Below the pieces are notes generated by a model. It did no database searches. It saw only the letters and a list, made by a program, of their open reading frames with translations, and was not told where the DNA came from. DNA of 64,000 nt from Hyparrhenia diplandra (taxonomy: Eukaryota; Streptophyta; Magnoliopsida; Poales; Poaceae), in NCBI GenBank assembly GCA_015847255.1, contig JADLZK010010475.1, forward strand, positions 1 to 64,000. Direction: 5' to 3'. The position numbers were made by a program, and so were the translations under genes. Below, in pieces: positions 33,700 to 44,521 of this stretch (the stretch's first letter is position 1; the number at the start of each line of letters is the position of its first letter).

Positions 33700-36600
33700 C
33701 TAGCAAGAACGGTAGGTAAAGCAGCAGCTGAAAGGCTTGCCAGTTATGACAAAGGAAGATTTCTTCTTGGGTGTCCTCGCACCACACTGATCTTCACTAG
33801 AAGAAACTACACTTCGCATGTCTTGTGCTTTCTTCTGAGCAGAGCGGAGTTTGCCTAAAATTTTGTCCATTGACGATGATCTTTTTTTTTTCAAGTTTCA
33901 TCTGGAGAACAGAGGATTCAATGTCAGTTAATTTCATTAGATACATAGCAAAACTGAGTAGATCAGGGGAGAGGGGTTGAAACATTTCAAACTATACATG
34001 TGGACCACAAACAATACCTCCAGCTTCCGAATAGCTGCCTCTGCTTTGGCTTTCTGTAGATTTTCCCAAGCAGTGATCTTTGCTTCCTCCCTTTTGCACC
34101 TTCATAACACAAATAATGAGGTCTCTGAATACAAGATGTAGCAGGTTTATATCCTCACTAAGTGCAATTATTATTATTATTTGCAATGGCAAAAAAAAAG
34201 AAGCATGTGTCAGAGTAGCACACTAATTCTATGAATTCCTCAACATTTCTATTTTATGTTTTACCACCTCATCAGTAAGAAAAAGGAACAATGGTTTATA
34301 GTCTGAGCTTCTAATGGATTGTGGCAAAATAAAAAAAAAAAAATGACCATGGGAGAAAAAAAAATCCCTTTGGTTCATCTTAAAAGAAGGGAGGAACAGG
34401 CCCTGGCTGGCCAGGAAATTTGCTGAAACTAGTTCTCAGTGTGAGGTACCAGAGTCTTTGAACACCAGGGTTCGAGATCAAGTGGGAACTCTAATAAATG
34501 AACAATTGCTCAGTTCTCAATTCATCATAATTAACCCCATGTAAGTGATATTCTGTATGTGCTACTATCTGTAGGATGAAAAATAGCCAACTAGTACTCA
34601 AGTGGGCAAAATATTTTAAGTGTACCACCTAAGCTCACTATCTGCAATTTACTCCATCTGACTGTCGTATTTTAAGTTCTCAATAATACTAAGAGCATAT
34701 TAGCAGGTCATTTAATATTAGTCAATCAACACTCGGCACCTTTATACTTAGTCCTTTCTGTGAATTTGAACAGGCATTACAGCCATAGTAGCTTCACTTC
34801 AACATTGAGCTGCCTTTTTCTTAGTAAACATGAAATAAGACATTGGCAGCTTGCAACATTAAATTTACAAGACAATTGGAGCAATATATTTTTTTGCATT
34901 AGTCCAATTCAAAAACTGTGCAGTGGTGTGAAATGGGATTTTTAGCAGACAGGCAGATGTAGGTAATATCTTACTTTGACATGCATCTTTTTCTTTCATC
35001 AAAAGATGGAGCTCGGGGTTTCAACGGTCTTCTTCCTCCATTCAACAATATTTGTTGACCTCTTATCAGAGCCTCGTGTTACATGTCGCTTGGACCACGG
35101 GTCACAGTTACTTGGTCATCAACCTGCACGTCCCTAATTTCAGGTTTATGTATATGACTATTTGCTTCTTTCATCAGATGTCCTGAAGGCAGACTGGCAG
35201 GAATGCCTCGCTTTTGGAGAAGATGATATACTATCTTCAGGACTCATCTGTGTGCCGATATCTTTCTTTATGATTGACTAGAAATCATGGAAGCTGCTTC
35301 TGTATGGCCTTGCAGTTTATCATCTGTGCTCAGGGTGGAAAGCTGATCAATGCATAACCCATAATGCATAAAAATGGCAAAACATTCTATTTTAATTATG
35401 AACCTTTTCCCTGCTCGTTCAAGGCAAGTAAGACAGAAACAACATATCTGTTGTATGGTTATATGCTTACACCTTACCACTTATTAGATCCCTTTTTAGA
35501 AACCTCAAATTCACCTATTCAAGGCAAGTAAGACAGAAACAACATATTTGTTGCATGGTTATATGCTTACACCTAACCACTTATTGTATCCTTTTTTTTT
35601 AGAAACCTAACCACCTAGTATATGAACAGAATGGTTTCTTAAAAAAACACCTATTATATGAACAGAATGGTTTCTAAAAAAAAAAAACTGTCGAAGGAAT
35701 ATTTCAGACCTTTCGGGTTACAGTAAGCAATGCCTTAAAATCACTAGGCCTGGTTAGGCAGTGGGGGGTGGGCTGATTTTTAAAGCAGTGACCATAAGCA
35801 ACTCTATTAGTTTTTATAGGCACAACTGATACAGCCAATGTCAAAACACCAGATTGATATTACGAAACAGAGAATGCAAGATGACGGTCGACAAAATAGT
35901 TAATGGAACCAGATAAAATGCAAAACTGCGAAACTTTATGTACTTGAGTCTGTTACGGTACCATCTTGTCCATTTTATGGGCAGAAAATCCTTAACTCAG
36001 TAAAATAAAAGGACGTTAAAGCGGTTCTTAGGGAGGGGTAAGGCAAGATGTGGTGAGCCACCTTCAGTCACCTAGGCGACACCTAGGCAGTGATAAGGCG
36101 AGGAAAAGCTGACGCCATACCAATATAACAAGTTGCAAACAACATCATGGAGCGGAAAAAGTAAAGAAAAAAAAATAGAAATAAGAGGCTGCGAAGCTCA
36201 CGTGACAGACCATTTACCCCCTCTACTATGAGCTACAAGGATACATCTGCGGGGACGCCAATCCCGCCACGCCGGCCCTCACTCCTCACGCGAGTACTCC
36301 CGACTCCATACCACAACTTGCCCCCGCTCCTTGGGCGTGAAAGTACTCCCTGACTCGGCCGTGCTTGCTTCTCTCGATGCCAGATTCGCCGCTGCCCTAA
36401 ACTTCTCCCTCACTTCTTTTCCCTTCCTCACAGTTCTACGCCCTCAAATAGATCATTGCTGCAGTCCCTTCCAGATCGGATATGTCAAGTACTGACCAAA
36501 GCAAGTGCAGGGATGGCAGCAGCAGCAGCAGGTTCTTGGTTTGCCACCACCCCCTTCCTCCCATTTTTCCTCTGTTTTCCCCCTCCCCTCTTTTTTGCAT

Positions 36601-37298
36601 TCTTTTGACCACGGCGACGGGACCCCCAGATTTCCAGACGCTCATCACCTAGGCAACGCCTTAATAACCGCCCTTTAAAGTATAAACTGAAAGAAGCTGA
36701 CCTTTCAAATGTCAAGTTTACACAAACGAATGAATTGGCCTTATCCTAATGAACAGCTCCAGCCACAATATGAAACTAAAAACATATATAAAGCCATAAA
36801 AGTAACTTTATGAGTAGCCAACTCTAAATTAAGCATGCTCAATTGCTAGCATAGGCAGAGATCATCAGCACCGCGACCCCAGGCAGCCACTGGCTCTCCA
36901 CAGACCACAGATACACAATGAACTCAAGGAAGTTGTTAATACTATACAGTTATATCTGAAGGTTTGGAATACATTTTTTCTATAGCAAATACTGGGCCAT
37001 ACTAAATTTGCCCGGCTCTAAAGTTTTCCTGGGTCCGCTAATGGTTGTTAGGCAAATACATGTAATGGACTAAAACAAGCAAACAGCAAAAGCAGCAGAA
37101 ATCAAGAAAAAAGGAACTTATACAGCAAGGAAATGCTTAACTAACAGGAAAAAGGCCAAGCCAAACCTGCACGGTTTCTTCTGAGATATTAGCAAAAGCA
37201 GATGCCTCCATAAGCGTTTCTGTCCAGGCACGCATGCTTGCAGACTTAATATATATGGCATATTCTTCGGCAGAGTTAGGATCTGCTGCTACCATCAT
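33700..37298 (-). CDS. Short remorin family protein (C-terminal remorin domain), with indels
   Basis: Exons on the minus strand: 37298-37167, 35123-34975, 34099-34018 and 33901-33700. The last three are clear: CMSKCKREEAKITAWENL, QKAKAEAAIRKLE, MDKILGKLRSAQKKAQDM and the terminal GKPFSCCFTYRSC, the coiled-coil remorin domain plus a cysteine-rich C-terminal anchor. Remorins are plasma-membrane nanodomain proteins, attached on the cytosolic side. The first exon (MMVAADPNSAEEYAIYIKSA...) is joined by matching phase 0 and good splice sites, but I do not recognise it. Damage: an opposite-sign pair in exon 2 (near 35098 and 35015) and one extra base in an A10 run (33882-33891), so the model is 565 nt, one more than a multiple of three. 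The product would be about 188 residues, short for a remorin. The roughly 1.9-kb first intron is full of repeats. Confidence 0.7.
35421..35625. repeat. Tandem duplication, 100-bp unit, in the remorin intron
   Basis: The unit starting AAGGCAAGTAAGACAGAAAC recurs exactly 100 bp later (35421 and 35521), with a few substitutions and a longer T run in the second copy. A second, smaller duplication, TATATGAACAGAATGGTTTC, follows at about 35618-35675. Confidence 0.8.
36016..36678. mobile_element. Possible degenerate DNA transposon inside the remorin intron
   Basis: The ends show a diverged inverted repeat: TTAAAGCGGTTCTTAGG on the left and the inverse of TTAAAGGGCGGTTATTAAGG on the right. CCTAGGCGACACCTAGGC-type motifs follow inward on both sides. 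The inner part is GC-rich and non-coding. No clear target duplication was found, so this is tentative. Confidence 0.35.
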
Positions 37299-40200
37299 CT
37301 TCACATTCGCTCTCTTCCACTACTAAAAGTCACCACGCGCCGTTCAGCAGGTATGAGAACCCCCAGCAGAGAAAGGTGAATGCGCCGTCGAATTAGCTGC
37401 TGCCAGCACACCACGTAAAAGCAAGGAACAAGCGTGAAACAGCCGCATACCCCTCTGAATGCCAATATAAGTGGCCCGCCTCGACTCGGGCCGTCTATGA
37501 TGCGGAGTCCGGCGCATCATCCTCCCATTCCATCACAGGAAATCGGACTTAGGGATCCACTTCTCAAGACTTTCCCATTTTTGATGGCAGCTTCCCCATT
37601 GCCAAACGGAAGCACAACCCCACTGCCCTCATACCTTCTATTGCTGGCCAGCGCCAGCGGCACGCAAAGGCCTGAGCTCCAAACCCTTTGAATACCGCAT
37701 GCCGCCTGCGCACGTCGGGCCGTAGTCGAGTCCCAGGGCTCGGGAACGCGCCTGCGTTTTCGTTCCTGATTCGCTCTGGATGATGCGGTTGAGTTTCGCT
37801 CACCCCTCCCGGGTTACCCCAATCACCGTTACCTTGGCGAGAGTAATTGGGGCAGCTCAATACTCCCGCACTATTGGGCTCGCGCGAGGCGCGGGCCGCA
37901 TCAGCGCAGACTCTCTGACTTAAGCCGCCGCGCCCTCGGGCACTCTAACAAACAAACAGATTCCTCACCATCAATATGCAATAAATCACCACAAGCCCCA
38001 ACACAGACAAACCCATTTCTACTAGCAAACCAGACCAGATTACCTTAGCATTCATCTCACCAGCAAACTAGATTACCTCATTTCCTTTAATGAGCAGGGA
38101 GAACGAATCATTGTTGCCTCTGCCACTTTCTCCGATTCAGCCGAGCTTGCGGCGTTCCCTCCTCTCCTCGTTCATGGAGAAAGTACATTAGAACGCATGT
38201 CGACAAAAAAAATGAGGCAAATCCACGCCAGAACAGCGCGATTTCAGCTGGGGAACGCCACGAACTCGGGCGCAACCGTGCCTCGCGACGCGAAGTCGTT
38301 GCCGCCGCCAGGGAGAGGCAGCAGCACGGGAGGGAGCGCTCCGCCGGATCTCGATCGGGCCGCTCCGCGGTCCCAGTCCCCCGGCCGCAGAAAGCGCCAA
38401 TGGTAGAGGCGTCACATCACCGCTCACGGCACACGGCAGAGCAGCAAAGACGGATTGAAACGGTGGAGCGCGGCCGCCGCGCCACGATCTATTACGACCG
38501 CACGCCGAACAAAGGGGCAATGATAGCAAGCGACGAAGCGAGCGCGAGGGAAAGCGAGCAGCGCCAGCAAGCAGCTCGCCGCTTTCGCTTCGCTCAAACT
38601 CGCTTCGGCCTTTCTGGCTTCTGGCTTTTACGTTTGCTTAGCCGGAGGGTCGACGCCATCGCCACCCCGGATTCTATGCGGCGGCGGGCAGTAAGTACAA
38701 GACAAGCGGCGTGCCTGAATTTCGATTTCGATTCATTGACTTCATCGCGGCCTCATCATTAGCTTCAAGTACTAATCACCGGATTGAGACGCGCCATGCC
38801 GAGAGAGCATGCGAGGCTAAGCGGCGACGCTGGCGCAGAACAGAAAAAGAAGAAGGGAGCGAGAGCGAGAGATTTTTACTGGTGTTACCGGGCGGCGTCG
38901 CGTTTCGCCTCGTCGGCGGCTGCTTTGCGGCGGCGTTCGGGGGGCGGCTTGACGCGCGAGCGGAGCCGGCGGCGGCGGGGACCCCAGTAGCGCGGGCCTC
39001 GGGCGGGGCATGCTTCTGGCGCGCGGTCGCATTTCTCGGGAAGGAGACGCAGACGCCAGCCGGGGTGGGGAGCAGGCGCAGGCCAGCGCGGGAGCGGAAT
39101 GGGAAATTGCGTGAGGACGCGATTAAAATGGCGCGCGGACGGGGATTTCCTCGCCGCGGGCCTCGGTACCTCTACATTCCTCGCAGCTTTTGATTGGCTC
39201 GCCGTACGCCGCGCCACTCGCGGGCGTGACGGGTTGTAAGCGAGGGAGGCCTTCGGTTGCGAACGCAGCGCCAGAAGTCAAGCATGCGCGGGCGTTGTCA
39301 GCGCCAGCGTCGGCCGGCCTTCAGGCCATCCGATCCGAGCCAGCAACTGTTCTCTTCTTGGGTAGTAAACGCATATCTCAACGGGCAACGGCCAATGCCG
39401 CACCGGAGCGGCAATTTTAGAGCAGAAATTCCCTCGCATTTTGCACAGCAGAATTACAGCCCAGCCGCACAGGGCGAGCTGGCTACCGACGAAAGGCTGA
39501 CGGCAAGCCAAACGGGTCAGGCAGGCCGTCAGGGGCCAGGGCACAAACTTGCGACACAGGGGCCCTTGTTTTCGCCGCTGCGACTGTGACGCCCAGCTTC
39601 AGCTTCCGCCTGATGCGCGAACTCGTGGATTTGCCTTCTGTCGTCAGCGCTGCGGCTGTTCACGGCACAGGTGGGCCGCGGGTCCCGGGCGACGTCGGAG
39701 GAGTTTTTTTGACTTGGCGCGAATCTTTTTTTTTGTCGGAGGTCGACAGGGAGCTGGATGCTCACGCCACGCGTGCCGGCTACCGCACCCAGCGTCAGTG
39801 ACTCCACTGGGCCAGCACGTGATCGGCGCTCGCCGTCACGCCCCCGCGCACTGACGGGACGAGGCGAGTGGGAGTGGAGGCGATGAAGCGCGCCGCGCGC
39901 CAGCGGCACCGGCCGGCTGGGGGCCACGGGCAACTGGGCCCTACTGTCAGCAGTGAGGTAGCCGCCGGGCGGGTCCGGCGAGAGCACAGTACTTTGTTTT
40001 TCGTCCGCATGCTTCGAGGTGCCGTGCTCGGCAGGCAGAGGCAGGCGGTGGTGCCGCAGTCGCGTGCTGTCGGTAAATCGGCAAGGCGCTGCGCTGTGTG
40101 TGTGCGGCGCGCTGCCAGCTCCGCTTCGCATCCTCACCCCTTTTGGTACAAATTTTCGCGTGATGTACAGTAGCACTGACGGTAAAGTTTTAGCGACAAG

Positions 40201-40403
40201 CGTATTTTTACCGCAAGTAGGTAATCAGCCTCACTTTTTTGCTACTGGTGCTGCTCCAGTTATTACATTTATTGAGCTTGCCTGGAGCCTGTAGCTTGAT
40301 CTGCACAAGTTATCTCGACTGCTTTAGATTTAGTTTTTCTTTCTTTATCGTCCCTGCATTTGCACGGGTAGGAGCCACGAAAGGGAGCAAGACGGGGGAC
40401 TTC
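37299..40403. other. GC-rich region upstream of the remorin gene, no gene confirmed
   Basis: The part next to 37299 should hold the remorin 5' UTR; a CTTTTAG acceptor-like site at about 37321-37327 hints at a 5' UTR intron. From 38100 to 40150 the DNA is very GC-rich with long but featureless open frames on both strands (for example 38711-39193 plus and 39529-40176 minus). I recognise no domain in them and treat them as GC-driven frames. Confidence 0.4.
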
Positions 40404-40450
40404 CGACGAACCAGTGGCGGAGCCACGATAAAAATTTAGCTACGACGAAC
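40404..40450. mobile_element. 31-bp hAT-like stub with 8-bp direct repeat
   Basis: CGACGAAC occurs at 40404-40411 and 40443-40450. The 31-bp insert between begins CAGTGGCGGAGCC, a common terminus of grass hAT elements, whose target duplications are 8 bp. The right inverted repeat is missing. It may be an extreme internal deletion, or a footprint related to the hAT relic to its right. Confidence 0.4.
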
Positions 40451-40869
40451 CAGAACGTATCCAGTGTTACATAACCACACATTAACCACGGGCATTTTGA
40501 AATCCGGGTGTTTTTCACTTAAACACACGGGTTAGATTTAAACACCACGTGGAGGGGCTTTCAGCGAAAACACGCGCACGCCGTGGGATCCGTGATCTTC
40601 GGGCTCAATCGACGGCCGCACACTGCACACGGTCGGCCGACATGACATGCTACCGACTAACTAATTACTATTGATTTGTAACAATAACATACATGCTAAT
40701 TAACAGATATATATGTATATAAGTTCACTAGAGACAGAATGGAAGTCATAATTATTTGAAAATGCCAAAACAAGCTGCAGATGTGGACAATTGAATGAAC
40801 ATATCGCAAAGCACTATACGCGCGAGGCGGGAGGTGGCCTAGGTGGAGATCCTTGACATTCGCGCTTGG
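40451..40869. other. Spacer, nothing recognised
   Basis: No coding signal was seen. It could include the 3' end of the hAT element to the right, but no inverted terminal repeat was found. Confidence 0.3.
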
Positions 40870-43080
40870 CGCTACGATTTTATCATTATCGTCTTTTCAA
40901 ATATTCTTGATAAGATATCACAAATGATTGAGCTAATCATTGTCCATCTTAGAAATGAGAAAGTATTATCGGTGCTCGTTTATTATTTTTTATAACCGAA
41001 AGGCTCCTTCCATAGATGTTGCTGCCACTGAAGGGAGCAAAGGCAAGCTCAATTAGACGACAGACCAACTGGAAATATCTCATGCATTTTAGTTTCAACC
41101 ATCTTCACCGCCAAACTCCCCAAAATCATTGCAATCAAAGAAATCATCAACTCTTCTAACATGAAGAATAAAGGTTTCAAGTTGATCCCTAATATTGAAA
41201 GATCATTATGAGAAGTTGCATCATAGATCCCCAGCTTCTGACAAGTTTGTCCATTACTGAACTGAGAGAAAGAGCTTCCGGGATCAAGACAGAGAAACAT
41301 ACAAGTAACTTTAAGAAATTTTTCATTGAAGCGATGGCTCATTCCCCGTTTACAGCATCTACAAAAGATAGAAGGGCGTCAACACGATAATGGTGTTCTT
41401 CGACCATTATCCCTTTCTCTCGCCTCTGAACGACTTATATCTCTGGTTATCTTGGTGCATCCATAGATGGTATCTCAATTTTATTTTCTTCACAAAAATG
41501 CTGAACTTCAGCAAATAGTTTCTCCCAAACCATTATTCTCGGGTCAACTAGTCGTGCTTTTACATCAACAAGCAAAGACATGGCTTGTACAATATTTTTG
41601 ATCTCGTTGCGCATTTTGACAACTCATTTGTACGCGTAAATAATTTCAGCATCATCTTCATAATGAACACAAAGTTAAAATCTCCATTATGTGAACCAAA
41701 TCTCGTAACCATTGCTTGCTCGGACGCTTTTCTTGATTGACAAAAACCAACGCCGGTATAATAGCATCCCACATTGACTATGACGTAAGTAATGTCATAA
41801 AGTGCGAGCCCCATCTAGTATCTTCGTGGCTACAACCAAGCCGGTCATTTGATGCTACCCCTCTCCCCGAAAGTATCACTCCACTTTCCAATTTATTCAA
41901 ATATTATCATGATGCTTCTCAATCAATAAATCCTTCCTCTCAGAGGCACCAACATTGGTTACAATCAAATTGATATAGTCAAAGAAATCCTTAATGCTCG
42001 CACAACATTCACCAATCAGAACCACTACCAAATGCAATCATGTGCAAAGCAATGAATATAAAATGCATATGGATTGTCATCACTCTAATTTTTTTTCGCA
42101 AAACCACAATTTCCTCTCATATTGGATGCTCCATCATATTCTCTTGTCCACGGATCTCAGCAATTGGTAGCTTATGAGTACCAAGCATCTCAACAAAGTT
42201 TTCTCTTCACATCTCGATGATATCATCTCACATGCTTTAGGCCCAAAACCTCTCTTTCTGCATAACCTCTCCCTTATCGCTTACAAACCTACATAATATA
42301 TAATAGTAATACCATATTTATTTAATGCTACAAATGGGGCCTATGTCTTAAAATGATATAAAAAGCTCAAAACAGAGCACAACCTCAAGAACTAACCCTC
42401 ACAACCTAGCCATTTTTGATTGATATGTCACGTGATTCATCAATAAGAAACGTAGAAACACTTGCTCTACCTTCTCGCATCCCCCTACATTCCTTGTACA
42501 AGGTAAAGGTCTTTCGAATATCTCGAGAAAGCATTTGGAGCATTTTCAGATCGACACAACTCATCAAATGCATCCTCACATCCTATTCCTCTCTTTATAT
42601 GAATCAATCATCTCTAGATAATTTCCCCTTATTTAAAAGATGAGGAGGATTCATCATCCACCGAAAAGGAAGACCTTGTTTAATCGACATTTAGCACCCA
42701 GGAGCAAGAGCCAAACGAATTTTATATATCTTTTAGAGTTTCTACATAATTCGATACTTCACACATTCACTTCCCTCCGACTCCCTAAAATCAAGAGGCC
42801 GTATTTCTTTGCATTATGCGGCGACTATCGACATTACCAATATGTTGTGGCAAAACTTTATATGCATTTTCGTTATTAAATCCTAACTTTTGCAGCATCG
42901 CGACTAAATTCACCATCTCCAGGGTTGCTCTCTTTAAAGAAACAATAAAAACAAAATGCACATTCTACCCACACCATACCCCGGGTCTCCACCATACCTG
43001 GCAAACTACGATTCGCAAAAACACTACTGGCCCCTTTGCGCGGGAAAAGTACGGCCTCTAAGCCGCCGACCCCAAACAAG
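40870..43080 (-). pseudogene. hAT transposase relic (TTF zinc finger, DUF4371, hAT dimerisation)
   Basis: Read on the minus strand the family order is present but shattered by stops and frameshifts. N-terminal TTF-type residues CAFCFYCFFKESNPGDGEF lie near 42900-42960. The RGHDES-like motif and NYLEMIDSYKERNEDV (DUF4371) follow near 42580-42660. YDGASNMRGN and NPYAFYIHCFAHDC lie near 42020-42130, and KLFTRTNELSKC with the FGSHNGDF remnant near 41600-41690. FCLDPGSSFSQFSNGQ and LAVKMVETKMHEIFP lie at 41060-41300, and a LLPSVAATSMEGAF version of the hAT dimerisation motif near 41010-41040. This is a TTF/zf-MYM1-type plant hAT transposase, inactive. Neither terminal inverted repeat was identified. 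Confidence 0.75.
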
Positions 43081-44521
43081 CCTCTCTAACTCGACTTACT
43101 GTTAGACAATTTTCTCACTGTTACTACCTGGGGCTCTGGACTGTAAAATTACAAGACCTCACTGAATCCCTTTGATAATACTACTTTCTCTGGCTATAAT
43201 TCCTTTCATGGCAAGCTTTACTACTTATACTAAATATTTTACTGAGCTTCTTTCTATCATATTTGCTCACTGCGTTTCAGTGGGCCATTTCATTGAGTTT
43301 TTACCGCGTCATTTCATTAACATCTGCATTGCCGCCACGTCGGACGAATCATAGCAGCAGTCGCGCGCCGGGATGCGGCAGTCATGGATTCGGCCGCGAC
43401 ATGCCTCGCGCTGAGACGGAACGGAATGACAGAAGGCGGCGGGCAACAGTCGAGCCCAGCAGTTGCTATGACGACTCCGGATGGCCCTTGTTGCTTTCAG
43501 AGCCGACACGGAAAAGAGCAATATGAGCTCATAGCATGTACTCCTACGAGCGTGCGGTGCCGGTGATGCTTTTAAGAACAAAGTCGCCTTGGCGTAGCAA
43601 TGCGGTTACTATTTACCAGCGTTCGTAGTGCTTCTTTACCGTGGCAGAGTACGTATAGGAATCGAGTACAGCACACTCGCGCATTGGCAGAACGCGCACT
43701 CTTCTCTATTCAACAGCTCGGCGGTTCCGCAGCTTCTAGTACGAGTTTTCTTTTCCCGTCAATTGTCATGAGATTTGACTGAGAGCCTACTAATCGCACA
43801 TGGCCCAAGTTAGGTACAGACAAAGAAAAGGCGGTGTGACGGGCGTAGTTGGATATGGAGTAGGAAGCTCAGCAGGATCTCAAGTCACATCACTAGATTA
43901 ACTGCTACTACTACAATTTGTGCCGATCAAGAAAATTAGTGCCATATTTGTAATTCAAATAAATTTGTTGAAAACTAATTCAAAGATCTTTTTATTACCA
44001 ATTATGTAACACAAAGAATATTAACACATACTCTCAACGAGACGGACAATTATTTTTTCTGTCCCCAACAAGATAGATCCTTTGTTGAAATACGAAGCCC
44101 GGCCATAGGTTTAACAGTTGAAACTGTTCAAGAGCCCACAATTAGTCATAGTTCTATTTTGTTGAGAAATGGGTTGGATTTCCTTTTTTTGTTGCGAGTG
44201 GGTTGATTTCATTCATAGTTTAATTACATCTAGCCCTTAAACATGGCACTCTTATCAAAAGAGAAAATTGCAATCCACGCTGCCAGGGCCCGACCACTAT
44301 TGCCACAGGCCAAAATATTCACCATCTCCTGAGTCGTCTAAAGACTGTGGGCCGAGATTTTCTCCATTTTGGTCCAAAGCTATGTGGAGCCTAACTAGTC
44401 CTGAATCAACGGCCCAGCCGCCCAAATATCTATCACGACCGTCTGACGGGTCCGACACACTTCCACTTCACACATTTCATCATACCACGGCCGTCGTCTC
44501 TCCCTCGCCGGCGGCAGACCG
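43081..44521. other. Intergenic, upstream of the THO5 pseudogene
   Basis: No gene was recognised. The stretch may contain the outer part of the hAT element (left side) and remnants of a former THO5 promoter (right side). Confidence 0.3.

Noticed and set aside
38188..40176. Several 100-215 codon open frames on both strands in a GC-rich block
   Set aside because: Overlapping frames on both strands with Arg/Ala/Pro-rich composition are expected from high GC; no motif supports a gene.
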